Positions 1-10,734 of a stretch of 64,000 nucleotides of DNA are shown piece after piece. The translations under genes and the position numbers were made by a program. Where the stretch lies: contig JAWUZG010000139.1 of assembly GCA_036785705.1 (NCBI GenBank), forward strand, positions 832,938 to 896,937. Reading direction: 5' to 3'. This DNA is from Acanthornis magna (lineage: Eukaryota > Chordata > Aves > Passeriformes > Acanthizidae). Under the pieces are notes generated by a model that was not told the origin of the DNA, ran no database searches, and saw only the letters and a list, made by a program, of their open reading frames with translations. Within the stretch, counting starts at the first letter, position 1, and the number at the start of each line of letters is the position of its first letter.

Positions 1-834
1 GGTGAAGCCAGCCCACTGCTGAGGTGGGCTGTGCCATTCAGCTTTCTATGCAGGGTCTCCAAAGGAGTAGCGGGTCAGTCGTGGTGGTTTTGGGTTGCAG
101 CACAGGGCCCTTTCTTGAGGCATTGCCTGATGATCTGTGAAGTCCCAGTGTACCTTTAGCCATCGTTTCCCCGAGCTCTAAAGCAGATGAGTGAAATCCA
201 GCAGCTGCCTGCCTTTTATAATAAGGATGAGTGTGGTCTTTTCCTGCTGTGCCCAGAGTCAAACTTGTTTGGGATCCCCAGCAGCAGTGGTTGAACAGCC
301 ATTCTGATTAATTCCCGTTCTCCTAGGTGCCTTGCCAGTGTTGTTTCCTTTGAACACTGCCAGTGTTCTTTCCTTAAGAAGCATTGGACTCTTGTAAGAA
401 TGATGCTGCCGTGGCTGCAGAGACTGGCTGGCTGAAGAGCTGAAGGCACTAGGACTGTTTTGGGTTAACAGGGGCAGGTCCAGCACAGGCTTGCCTTGCC
501 TCATAGAGGATTATTGCATTCATATTTCTGGAAAAACTGTGATAGACATGGTTATTTTCATGTCATAAACTGTACCTGTTTCAGTTTTTCATTGTCTTTT
601 TGCACTTTTCAGCATTGCTGGAATATTTTCAAGATAACTTTTTAGAAATAAAAGCTAATGAAATGCTTATTCTCTTCATGAGCCAGTTTTTACAAAAATG
701 GCTGTATGTATGCAGCTCTTTAATAATATTTGAATTGTTCTGTGAATTGGATTGTTTGAGTTTGAGAAAGTGATTGGCTTTGTTTGTTTGTTTGTTTGTG
801 CTTTTTGTTTTTGTTTGTGCTTTGTTTCCTTTAG
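1..834 (+). other. SEMA4D-like intron (upstream part)
   Basis: No exon of the semaphorin domain could be recognised here, so this is probably the intron before the PSI exon, or a longer non-coding stretch. Its end looks like a 3' splice site: a T-rich tract with TTTG repeats (about 777-830) runs into TTTCCTTTAG at 825-834. The short open frames on both strands show no recognisable domain. Confidence 0.5.
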
Positions 835-1007
835 GGCAGAAGATGCCTCTTTGCTGGTACACATTCTGGTGTGGTGCAGTCTGCAGTGGCATTCTGTGAC
901 AAGTACACCACTTGTGTTGACTGTGTTTCAGCAGGGGATCCTTACTGTGCTTGGAAACCCCTTGAAGCTTCCTGCACTGATGTTTTTAAAGAAGGTGGAA
1001 TGGAAAG
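835..1007 (+). CDS. SEMA4D: Semaphorin 4D-like exon: end of sema domain and PSI domain
   Basis: This internal exon encodes the last strand of a sema domain and the start of a cysteine-rich PSI module. In class-4 semaphorins these form the extracellular, plexin-binding part of a type I membrane protein. In the frame starting at 835 the peptide has [12 protein letters not shown], then [12 protein letters not shown], then the semaphorin signature DPYCAW, then a further Cys. Four of the usual PSI cysteines are visible. The usual ARDPYC of the family reads AGDPYC here. A 3' splice site (TTTCCTTTAG) precedes it and a donor (AAAG|GTAATC) follows, making a 173-nt exon that ends after two bases of a codon. 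The upstream residues GRRC before LFAG are unusual, so the exact start is less certain than the core. Family identity is strong from the PSI motif; the choice of 4D over other class-4 members rests on the linked last exon. Confidence 0.82.
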
Positions 1008-2635
1008 GTAATCGTATCCTTTGATTAGCTTGCAGTTACAATCAGTATTTAATCAGTCTTGCCCCTTACTGATAAATGGAATTTTAAAAACTGAATGTTT
1101 TCAAATACAGACTTATTCCTATCCATATATGTCTGCTAGCGCTGTTCAAATAAGATGACTCTTAATTGAGTCCAAGGGGATGGGCAGACTTCAGGAAACA
1201 AGATTTGAAGTTGTAATGGTTGGACATCCTTTTACAGGAACTGGATTCAAAACACAGGTGGAGATGCTTCTTCTTGTTCTGGTGAGTTAGTCTTTGAAGA
1301 GCTCTTTCATAAATGTCTAGGTGGAGTGGCAGAAGAGTTCTGTTTAGTCCAGCTTTGCTCTTGTGATTATCTCGACATTAATTTCTATTTTAATAGTTAT
1401 GAGATTCTGCCTTGAATATTTGAGAATCTGTACAAACTTGCATGTTGTCTTAAAAACTGTAGTGTATGGAATGAGAACTACTTGCTGTATGCGACCTGAA
1501 TTCTGCCTTTATTACAAAGGCAACAGTATATATGCTTTTCAGCATGAGAAGTTGTCTCTTAGTTGTTTTCTCAGTCTTTCACAATTCCTCAATACATCTG
1601 TCAGGTTTGACAGCTTGTTATTCTTCTCAGGAGTGAGCAGGAAGTCTGCTCATCTGCTTCAGATCCTGTGCTGATCCATACCCTTCTGCATTCAGTCCTT
1701 CTGATTCTCATGGGATTTCGGGGGCCCTTTCCCCTGCAACTCCACAAAAACTGCCTGTGTTTGTGTGCATTTCAGTGTGCAGTGCACGAGCCCCTGAAAT
1801 GAATGGGGGCACTTCCACAGCGACTCGTGAATGAAAGCAATACCAGAAGTGCTTCTATTGCAGAGGCCTCTGTCTCTTTGATGCAGCATTTGACATTTCT
1901 GCTGCGAGCTTTAACAAGTGCTTGCTTATTGCTGCTAGATCAGATGAAACAATTCTGAAAAAACCTGGTTTTACCGTGAGAGGGGAGGGGGAACTCAGAA
2001 CATGATACAGAGCAGCTAAAGTACCTTCCATAGTGCTTTAAGACAAGTAACCACAGGTCCTTTCTTTATAGTCTGTGCTGCTGCCACCAGATCCGGGCGA
2101 TCATAAAGAGGAGTGGAGTTACAGGCGATTTGAGCTGCAGTGAAAAAAGCTCTTAAGAGTTTGATGTAATCGCTTTTTATTTCTAATCCAAGCAAAGCAT
2201 GGACCGCCATGAGAGCTTTGCTTGTTACTTTTTTTGTTAACTTATGGGGTGGCATTGTGGGTGTGCCATAAGTGCAAATATCCTTTTTTTCAGAAGAGAG
2301 TTCCTAGTTCAGTTTCCTCTTGGATATTTTGTAGTTGCTGATTTACTTAAAGTGCACTAATTGGATAGAAAGTGAGACCAAGTACAGTGTCTTTTCCCAA
2401 ACAGTGACTTCTCTCAGGTGCACCCTCAGTTGTGGATCAGTGAGGTCTTGCCTTTATCTAGAAGCGCAGGCTGTCTTAGAGTTGAGTGTCCTCTCTCTTA
2501 GTTTGTCATGATGTTTTACGTGCAGCTTGGTATTTCACTGAGATTCTTGCATGCTGTCCACTGGTCTTGTGAGGTGAATGCCATAATCTCCATGCTTCCA
2601 GTAAGACTGAAACACAGTCTGGTGAAGCTGTACAG
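1008..2635 (+). other. SEMA4D-like intron between PSI exon and last exon
   Basis: The interval runs from the GTAATC donor at 1008 to a possible AG acceptor at 2634-2635. That acceptor has the correct phase (one base completes the split codon), but its polypyrimidine tract is poor; 2616-2617 is another AG of the right phase. Ig-domain coding sequence, which should lie downstream of the PSI exon in SEMA4D, was not found anywhere in this interval. A protein-like open frame on the minus strand at 2016-2318 lies inside it and is listed separately. Confidence 0.5.
2016..2318 (-). other. Unidentified protein-like open frame inside intron, minus strand
   Basis: A minus-strand frame of about 97 codons is open from a stop near 2310 down to 2016, with an internal ATG at 2253-2255. 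Its composition is protein-like, with amphipathic segments such as LMAVHALLGLEI and LLRAFFTAAQIACN, rather than low-complexity. I do not recognise the family. It could be a remnant of a mobile element or an unrelated gene fragment antisense to the semaphorin intron, or chance. No splice sites or partner exons were found. Confidence 0.2.
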
Positions 2636-3263
2636 ATTGGAGCAAACTGGAATCATTGCTGATACTCTGCACGTTTATTTTGATGTTCCAGATAAAGTAA
2701 GAGAGAATCCCCTACAGCATACATTCAAGCATGGGAGCACAGAAGGTGATAGCGATGCGCCAACAGTACCAGCTGTATCAGCCGAGGGGGTCCTGGAAAA
2801 GACAACGTTCCTCAAGTCAAACAATAACTTCCTGTTGATCTTCCTCTTCCTCTTCTTCTTCCTCTTCTTTTTCATTCTCTTTTTGTGCCTGCTCTCCTAC
2901 AACTGTTACAAAGGTTACTTGCCAGGGCAATGCTTGAAATTTCACTCTGTGCTGCTGCTTGGTAAGAAGAAAACAAAGTCATATTTTTCTGATTGTGAGA
3001 AAAGCATGAAAGAGATGCTGGTGGAGCAGGGCAGTGCCAGCCACCAGAGCGGGGAGCAGCCCAAGCCCGCGCACAGCCCCAGCTACGAGATGGAGCCTGA
3101 CTGCAGGAACAGCCAGCGGCAGGCTGGGGACTCGCGGGCATCCTGCCAGGCCAAGGACAAGCCCTTCGACTCAAGTGTGAACTCAAGGACGCTGACTCAA
3201 ATGTGGAGGGGGGGAATGAAGGACCTCATCGTCCCTCTCAGTGGCGGAATTGAGCTGTGGTAG
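2636..3263 (+). pseudogene. SEMA4D: SEMA4D-like last exon, Ig domain missing and tail frameshifted
   Basis: The frame encodes the end of a class-4 semaphorin: juxtamembrane stretch, one transmembrane helix (about 2827-2901) and a cytoplasmic tail. Tail motifs such as YNCYKGYLP, QCLKF, GKKK and DKPFD match my recollection of SEMA4D, a type I receptor-ligand that signals through plexin-B. Two defects are visible. First, a segment resembling the start of the Ig domain (PDKVRENPLQHTFKHGST, from about 2689) is followed within about 15 codons by the membrane-proximal LEKTTFLKS. About 100 or more codons of Ig domain and linker, including its cysteines, are therefore absent. The Cys normally before PDK is also missing. 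Second, after DKPFD at about 3170 the family-like tail KCELKDADS continues only in the next frame, which fits a 1-nt deletion; the present frame runs on to a TAG at 3261 instead. The copy is probably a decaying paralogue or gametologue. An assembly error could explain the frameshift but hardly the Ig loss. The 5' edge is uncertain. Confidence 0.75.
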
Positions 3264-4560
3264 TCCTGCTGGCTGTTTGAGCATGGAGAGCCTGGCTGTG
3301 ACAGCTGAGCCGTAGCAGGGTTACATGCTCAAGCTGTAGAGCAAGCCCATTTTTGTTCAGATCTCAGCAGACGAGAGAAATGGTGTACTTGTCTGGAGAC
3401 CAGAGCATCTTGTGTTGTACTGTCTTTATTCTGGGTTTTTTTTTCAAATGGCCAGTTTCAGATCACCGCTTGTTTATTCCCAATTTTCGCCCCTACTGAG
3501 CGCTTTGCTCTAGTGAAGCTACTTGCTTGTTCTTTGGCCATATTCTTCGATAGAATAAAAGTAACTTTATAGTTCAGTTGGCTTTTAAAAGGACTTTGGT
3601 TTACGAATATTTTTAGTTGCCGTTACAAAAAGATCTACTTTCATTTTAATTCCAAATTGGAAATCGAGTTTAGTTTATCAGATTGGTAAATTACAGACTT
3701 TTGTCCAATTGGGACTTTTTTTCTTTGCTTCTAGTGACTGTTTTTAGTTTTATGTTTTGTGTTCTGGCACACTAGATCTCTTTAGTTGGTTAATTTTTTT
3801 AACTGCTCTTTAAGTACCTTAGATTTTAAGGTATAATGGGGATAGCATTGCCTTGATTTGTGTAAGACTCAGGGATAATCTTGTTTAAAGGCTTTTTTCT
3901 TTGCTGCTTTTAATGGTAAAAAAAAAAGCAGCACCACCGCCAGCCAGATGGACATAGGTCCCATTTTACTTTCTGTACAAAACTGGACTTTGGAAGAATT
4001 AACTTCAACAATTCAGCTAGTGACTCGCTGGAATGGACTGTTAGGACACAGCCTGATGAGAAAACGTTGCTGATTTTTCTCTTTTTTTCGCATTCAGAAA
4101 TAACTCAGCTTCTTTTTGTGACAAATACTTGCAGCCTCACCCTTTCTGGATGATACCTTCACTCTCCTATGCAACTGGAGACTGAAACGGAAGCTGCGTA
4201 AACAATCAGTCTTTTGAACCATTTTTGTGAGGTGAAAGTGTGCATTTGTTCTCAGCCTGGTTCACAGCAGCACTGTTTGTCTGAAAAAGCATTTTGTGTG
4301 CAGTATAGTCCTGAAGAATTGTTCCTCTCACTGCTTCTTTCTGTAAATATTGTTAGAAGTAGAATTCATCATTTTAACAGTAAATAGCAGTATGCCTGGG
4401 CTGCTTTTCTGTGTTGAACTTACATGCAAACATAATTTAGACCATCTTAGCGTAAACAGTTTATATTTTGTAAGATTCAGTTTGGTTTTATTTTTCTGTT
4501 TTTAATTATGTACGCATAACAGAATAAATATTACAATAAATTGTATTCTATCTTGGCTTT
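3264..4560 (+). other. 3' untranslated region of the SEMA4D-like gene
   Basis: AT-rich non-coding sequence follows the last exon. AATAAA hexamers occur at about 3554, 4523 and 4535; the last pair, followed by T-rich sequence, is the likeliest main cleavage signal. No convincing open frame is present. The 3' end is inferred from these signals only. Confidence 0.55.
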
Positions 4561-4989
4561 TATGAAATGTGACACAATGACACTCCTTTCCATTTGGGAA
4601 GCACTAATGTACCTTGTGGTTTCCTTTCGGGGCGGGGGGATGTAAAGACTTTGTAATTAATTTGGGGCAGCCTCTCAGCTTCAATTGAATGGCTTACAAC
4701 CCAGGGTGGGGAGATGGAAAGGATGGGAGGAAAAAAAGGTGGGTGAAGGAGGAAAGTGCTCCTCTCTAGGGGCCTAGGGACACTTCATCTTACTGCCTTT
4801 CTAAATCTCATTTGTCTTTTTGCATTATTTCTTCATTGCGTGATGCATTTCTTGCAACATTTTTCCTTAGTTCCCTTTTACTTTCTTTTCTGTCCTCTTG
4901 TGTCACACAGCCTCATCTCCGATACCTTTCCCTTCTGCTGGTGCCTCCTTTTTTGTCCTGTGTGGGAAGTGACTCTCCTCCTTCCCCCC
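4561..4989. other. Intergenic, nothing recognised
   Basis: This stretch contains a G-rich segment near 4630 and 4700 and a T/C-rich segment from 4800 to 4985. The open frames here are low-complexity and show no domain. Confidence 0.5.
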
Positions 4990-5680
4990 TGTCCTGGGGT
5001 GGCGTAAATGATATTTCGTATTCCCTATCGTTTGTATACTTGACCAGAATATGGTCCTGTAGCTTTAACTGTGTCCTGCAGCCAAGAGAAGCTCTGCCAG
5101 CGTGGGATGTTTTGGGAATTTTGGGAATTTTGGGGGGATTTTTTTGGGTTTTTTCCCCAGCTGTTCTACAGGGGAGGGAGAAGGAAGGGACACTGTTTGT
5201 TTTATTATTTTTTTTGAGTCAGTTGCTGCTGCTGGTTGCTGCTGCTACTGGTGTGGTTGCTGCTTGGGTTTTCTTTTTTATTTCTTTTTCCCTTTTTCCC
5301 CCAGGATTGGGTTTTTTTCGTCATTTTTGGACCTTTTTCTTCAACTTGCTTTCTCATCTGAGAACCTGAGGAGCCCCGGAGGACAGCGGACGAGAATCCT
5401 CCAGGGAGCCACCGGAGGAACTCCACCCGGCCCCTCCGGGGACCCCAGAAAGGGGAAGCTACGCCTGAGGAAAAGGACACTAAAGTTCATCAGCTGTTTA
5501 TTCAGGTTTAATGACCCTTTTTTTCGTTTCCCTTTCTGCTGTGTGGTCTGTTAATTAAACAGTTCTTCCCACTTTAGGCTGAGATATTCTGTTGTTGTGG
5601 GAGGAAGGGATGCCTTTGCTGTGGGGGAGGCACCTGTTCAGAGTGCTTTCTACCTGGGATATTTGTCTCTAACCAAGGCA
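4990..5680 (+). mobile_element. Probable ERV-type LTR (solo or fragment)
   Basis: The block starts with TGTCCTGGGG and ends near CCAAGGCA, as LTRs start with TG and end with CA. It has the composition I associate with passerine-type ERV LTRs: T-rich and TGCTGC-rich runs, then a GC-rich leader-like part (5370-5470), then an ATTAAA polyadenylation signal at about 5554. Similarity is from memory of dispersed bird LTRs. No clean target-site duplication was found, and no internal retroviral genes adjoin it, so the edges are approximate. Confidence 0.5.
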
Positions 5681-7131
5681 GGGAAGCAGGGGAGGACTGG
5701 ACTTGGTATTATGGGTTGGCATTTTGCTCCCCTTGTGCAGATATTTTGCCTCTTTCTGGGTCCTGCACATGAGGTTGCATGAATTCATCTTAGTTGGGGG
5801 GGGGGGGGGGGGCGCTAAGCAATTGCTTTTGCAAGAAAGGTCTCTGCTTGGATTTGTTCACATTTGCTCAGTGTCTGTCGATATTTGTTTCTATTAACAG
5901 AGCTGTAATGGACCTTTATTTCCCTCAGCTATGAACAGAAGGTAAAATGTGTTTTCAAGGAGAAAAAGGTTAAACGAGACTGTCAGAGAGGTGAATGTTG
6001 TGCCTGGTTGTCTGCAAAACGGATATGGCATCACTAAATGTATGATGCAAATACAGAGATTGCTGCATCATCCAGTCCAAATCCTCAAGCTTATTTTTAA
6101 TTAAGTTTCTAACTTAATTGTTATTTTATCAGAATTGCTAAATCTCTTCCTATTTTTAATTGTAAATATCTGTTTCAAGCTGTCTGGAAACTCAGCAGGA
6201 GTTGGTGAGTTCTTTTGGTCATCTCTTACTCATGGCACATGTTTTAAGCTGAAAGCTCGCCTAAGGATAGCACTTTACAACCTTGTGTCTCGTTTCTAGA
6301 AGGTAAAGCTGAAGTGGGTACAGCACAAACAGCACTTGTGGCAGACCACTACTTTTTTTCTGAAAAATAAGTTTTTTCGAACATGGAGTACTCCTGCCCT
6401 TTTGGGAAAGGAAGGAATAAATCTGCCTTCAGAAATTTTCTCCCAGTTTGTCCCTCTCTACTCCCCCGAAGTCTTCCATTTCTCAGAGATCTGTCCACTG
6501 GATGTGCACAGGCAAACAGGTTTCTTGTATGCTATCTCTATTGGAACTATTCTGTCCCACTACAGAATTTTAAAAACCTTTAGAGGCAGTTGAGGCAAGC
6601 TTCATGTGAATTGAACAAAATACTACACCATCTGGCTCAGGGGAGAGACGGTGATAATTTCTCTGGTGTGCTCTGTTGAAATTAGACAGAGCAGGAACAG
6701 CTTTTCCTTGGGTTTTGGTTCTACTCGAAGATGTTTCACTGGCACCTCCTTCCCCAGCTCCATGTCCATAACATCACAGACCAATGACATAACTAAAGTA
6801 TTTGGAGTGTGCTGAGCAACAATTTAAATGCTTTTATAATCAGAAACACTGCAAAACACTGTGCTTTAGCTGCAGATCCAGACTCTGTGTCTGTGGTGTG
6901 AACATGACTCCGTTCCTCCCTTAGTTCATCTGCAGCTGAAGGTTTTACATGTTGGATTATTTTCAGTCTTGGTGAAATAACCCCAGGACTGTGAACATAA
7001 AAATTCTGTGAACTTGGCAATATACTTTAAAGGAGTGATTATTTCATGGAGATATTGAGATGGGTATGTGGTAACACCCACATCCAATGCCTGTTCCCTG
7101 TGGTTATCCTTTTTTAGGAGTACAAGAAAGT
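5681..7131. other. Intergenic left flank of the array
   Basis: No gene was recognised. The stretch includes a run of 17 G at 5796-5812 and otherwise mixed AT-rich sequence. Similarity to the tandem units begins abruptly at 7132, after TACAAGAAAGT. Confidence 0.5.
5796..5812 (+). repeat. Poly-G run (17 G)
   Basis: Uninterrupted G homopolymer followed by CGC. It is a likely site of length error in the assembly and of quadruplex formation. Confidence 0.9.
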
Positions 7132-7648
7132 TGCTGGGGAAGTGGACAGCAAGCAAGGGCACTGTTGGTGGTGAAGGGAGAGAGAGCTGCCCAGGAGTGT
7201 TGGTGTGGTGAGTTACATGGAGCTCTACTTGGGAATTGGGTTTTTTTGCTTGCTGTAAGATATGACTGCTTTCCTATTGTTTTCATAGAGTACACTCCAT
7301 TGTACTCTGTGTAGGCTCCCAGGAGTAGGTTTAGCTTTTCTATGGAGTGGTCAGTAATTGGGATTGAGTTGTCTGTGTCGAATCATTTGTGTTAGGGAAG
7401 AGCTGCTTTTCTAGGAATAGATCAGATGGGCCATTTGTAAGTGCTGCGGGACAGAGTTACTTAAAGCACTGGCTTTAAGTGTGAGGCTGGGATTGGATGC
7501 AGCCGCCGCCAAGGCTCCTGTGTCTGAGAAGGAGTTGAGAAAGCCAAGGGCTGCTCTCTGGCCCTCGTGACTCAGTGGCCAGGCTGCTCTGGGAGGCTTT
7601 GTGTGAATCTGCCAGCACAGCAGCGACAGATGTCCCCGAGGAGCTTGT

Positions 7649-8220
7649 GTGAGTGCAGGTGAGATCAGAGCTCTTGAGCAGCCTGGAGAGCCTGGGGATG
7701 TGGCCACGGAGCCGCCAGGATATCTGGTGACCTCGGGGTTCCTATGAGCAGAGGGAGCACTAAGATGTGCCCATGGCACCTGTGTAAGTGCCTGTGGCTA
7801 AAGGGCTCTTTTGCAGCCTGGAGAGCCTTGGCATGTGGCCATGAAGCCACAGTGCGTGTCTGTGACATCAGAGCGCTTTGGCAGCATGGAAAGGCCTGGA
7901 ATGGCTGCAGGGGCCAGAGGTGAGTGCCTGTGACATCAGAGCTGTCCAGCAGCAGCAGGGAGACGGAGGGAATGTCACAGGCCATGCCCTGTGAGTTGCT
8001 GTGACAGCGTGGCTCCTTAGCAGTGTGCAGATTGCCGGGATGTTACCCTGCAGGCCCTGGCATTGCCCTTGTTGTGTGTGTTGTTTAGGAAGATAGAGAG
8101 AGCCCTGGCATGTCCCCCTGGAAGGCCAGGGAGTGGCAGTTGCAAAAGAGCTCCTTAGCACTTAGAGACACGTGGGATGTCCCCATGGAGGCACTGTGAG
8201 AGCCCGTGACCTCAGAGGTC
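7649..8220 (+). repeat. Degenerate ~70-bp monomers, basal level of the array
   Basis: GTGAGT-like starts occur at about 7649, 7782, 7852, 7920, 7991, 8062, 8130 and 8199. The step is 68-71 bp, with one double step where a monomer is degenerate. Each monomer has the form GTGAGTGCCTGTGA, then CATCAGAGCTC, then TTTNGCAGCCTGGAGAG, then a GGGATGTCCCCATGGA-like end. Similar monomers make up blocks M, M' and the tail of each unit. Confidence 0.75.
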
Positions 8221-9482
8221 TTTGGAAGCTGAGAGAGCCCCGGGATGCCATGGGATGTGAGCATGGGGAGCCTGTGGGCAGGTGTGATGTCCCTGCTTGT
8301 GCTGGTGCATCCCCCCCTGCCCTTTTTTCAGGCTGCAGCATGATATGAGAAATGCTGCTGAGGCCTTGGCCTTGACGAATACAGCGGGGCTGAGGTGCTG
8401 TGGAGCTTCTGAGAAACGCTGTGTGCTGCCAGGAAGTGCTGTGTTCTAAGGTGCTCCTGCTTTTTTTGCCTGTTGAACAGACTTTGAAATTTGTTTTTGC
8501 CTGGATGGCATCACATTGGTGTTGTCCTGTGTTCAGGGAAAGCTGCCGATGAGAAGTGGGGCCATGCTGAAGGCTTGTTGTGACTAAAGGCCATGCCTTG
8601 GGGCCCTGTAAGCAGGGGTGCCAAAGGAGGCCCTGGCAGCTGTGCTGGGCCGCAGCAGCGGTGAGCAGCAAAGTCCCTGTGCGTGGGGCCTCTGCCAGCC
8701 GGCAGCTGTCCCGTTTGCTGCACTCGGGGGATCCGCGAAGGAGCACGGCTCCTGGGCCCCCGATCCTGCTGCTCCCCGAGGCCTCAGGCTTTGGCCGCTG
8801 AGAAGATGGCAAGGCACGTGAAAGGAGTATTTCAGTAGCTTGGAGGGGAATTTTGCCTCGTAGAGCCTCTTTGTGTGCTTGTGGGAGTGCAGGTGTGCAT
8901 GCGCTCTCTGCAATGTGGGAGAGGGGCTGCTCTGGTGGATTCAGAAGTGCTTTAGGTTTGTCCCTAAGTTAGGTCTCGAAGTTCCTGCAGTGCTAATGTA
9001 AGGGCTGTGTGGATCCTTTGCTGAGGTCTTGGGTTCCAGCTCAGTTCTAAGTGAAGCGTTGTGTAGTTGAAGTCCAGTTCAGTTGAAATGCTCTTAACTG
9101 CTGTTCCTGCCCTAAGCTGTTCATTTGAATTTGAGTTATCAAGTGAAGTGTTGCTCAAGCTGAAGTGCTCTTAAGGGAAGTGCTCTTGAGCCTTTGGGCC
9201 ATGTTCTTCTTATCCTGACCCTTTCTCTTCTTTAGAGACACAGCCTCACGCACACGGACAGACAGACAGAGATAATTTGGGTTTGATTTCATTTTGGATT
9301 GATTGACTCTGGATTTTTGTTTGTTGCTTTTCCTCACTGTGCTTTAAGCATGGTATAAGTAGTAGAGTGAAGCTTAGCAAGGAAGCTTGTCCTGCTGTGG
9401 CTTTTCCATGAAATCTTTCTTTCCCGATAGCTTTCCTATGATTCTTGGAGTGATGTAAAAGTGCCTGTGCCATCACATCTCT
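8177..9482 (+). repeat. Block A of unit 1
   Basis: Block A is an older relative of block A' (9781-10734). Both contain in order GAGAAATGCT, GCCTTGAGGAA or GCCTTGACGAA, GTGTGCTCCCAGGAAGTGCT-like sequence, a TTTTTGCCTG segment, a GACAGACAGACA run and a segment with CCCGATAGCTTTCCTATGATTC. Block A carries about 360 bp of GC-rich sequence (about 8521-8880) that A' lacks. Equivalent A blocks occur in all six complete units. Confidence 0.75.
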
Positions 9483-9780
9483 TTAGCAGCGTGGAGCCGC
9501 CTGGGATGTCAGCACCGAGGTGCTGGGAGTGAGTGCTTGTGACACCAGGGCTTCTGGGCAGCGTGTGGACTGCTGGCATGTGCCTATGGCTGTCCTGGGA
9601 CAGCCTGTGAGCTCAGTGCTCTTTTGAAAGCTGGATATCTCTGGCGTGTCCCCAGGGAGTTCCTGTGCCAAGATGTGACCTGCTGGCTCTTTGGCAGCCT
9701 GGAGATGGCTGGAGTGTGCCCAGGGGGCAAGTGTGAGTGTCAGGGACTTGCCAGCTCTTGAGGAGGATGGAGAGTGCAGA
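9483..9780 (+). repeat. Block M of unit 1
   Basis: About 300 bp made of four or five 70-bp monomers. It is very similar to M' at 10861, about 1374 bp downstream. M copies in long units start at 9483, 17783, 22620 and 27458. Confidence 0.8.
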
Positions 9781-10734
9781 GATGTCCCCATGGAGCCCCT
9801 GTGAGTGCCTGTGAGCTCAGAAGTCTATGGAGGCTTAAGACAGCTGTGATGAAATGGGATGTCAGCAGGGGGGCATGTAATGAAATTTGATCTCCCAGCT
9901 TGTGGTGGTGCATTCCTGTCTCCTCCCCTTTTTGAGCCCCACCATGATCTGAGAAATGCTCCTTAGGCATCGGCCTTGAGGAACTGCAGCTTGGCTGAGC
10001 AGCTCTTGAGCTTATGAGAAACACTGTGTGCTCCCAGGAAGTGCTGCTGTCTAACGTGGTCCTGTTTTGTTTTTTTTTATCGTAACAGCCTTGGAAAAAA
10101 ACAGCCTTGTTTTTGCCTGAATGGTAAACATTGCGTGCCAGTGTGCGTGTCCTCTCCGGAATGTGGCAGAGGGGCTGCTCTCCTGGATTCTGAAGTAGTT
10201 TAGAAGCGCAAGGAAGTTCTGCCTGTAAGTAAAATTACTATTGAGAGATGGTAAATCCTGTGGGGGTCCTTTTCTGAGGTGTTGGGCTTGAGTTCATTTC
10301 TATGTGAAGTCTTATTAACTTGAAATATGGTTAGGATTAAATGCTGTTAAGTGTTGTTCCTCTGCTAGGTGGTTAATTTGAAGGTAGAAATTTAAATGTT
10401 GCTCAAATGGACGTACTGTTAAGTGAAGTGCTCTTGAGCCTTTCAAGCGTGTTCATGTAATCCCGACACTTTCTCTCCTTTGGAGACACTCGCACACATA
10501 CACAGACACAGACAGACAGACATAGGTAATTTTGGTTTAATTTCATTTTGGATTGATTGGATTTATTTTGTTTCATTTCCTCGCTGTGCCTTAAGCATGG
10601 TGTAGGTAGTAGAGTGGAGCTTGGCAAGGAAGCTTGTCCTGCTGTGGCTTTGCTATGAAATCTTTCTTTCCCGATAGCTTTCCTATGATTCTTTGAGTGA
10701 TGTGCAAGTGCCTGTGCCATCACATCTCTTTAGT
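9781..10734 (+). repeat. Block A' of unit 1
   Basis: A shortened, diverged copy of block A, present only in the four long units. It has its own T8 run (about 10071) and a CACACATACACAGACACAGACAGACAGACA tract around 10493-10520, abbreviated here as a CA/GACA microsatellite. Short units lack it entirely. Confidence 0.75.

Noticed and set aside
4756..5554. Overlapping + strand hydrophobic frames (up to 185 codons)
   Set aside because: T/C-rich sequence and the LTR produce runs of Phe, Leu and Ser. No domain or conserved motif was seen.
8162..8812. 216-codon minus-strand frame recurring in array units
   Set aside because: It is intact in some units but interrupted in unit 3, overlaps other open frames on both strands, and its repeated sequence follows the ~70-bp DNA monomer. 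This argues for chance openness in GC-rich repeats, not a gene.
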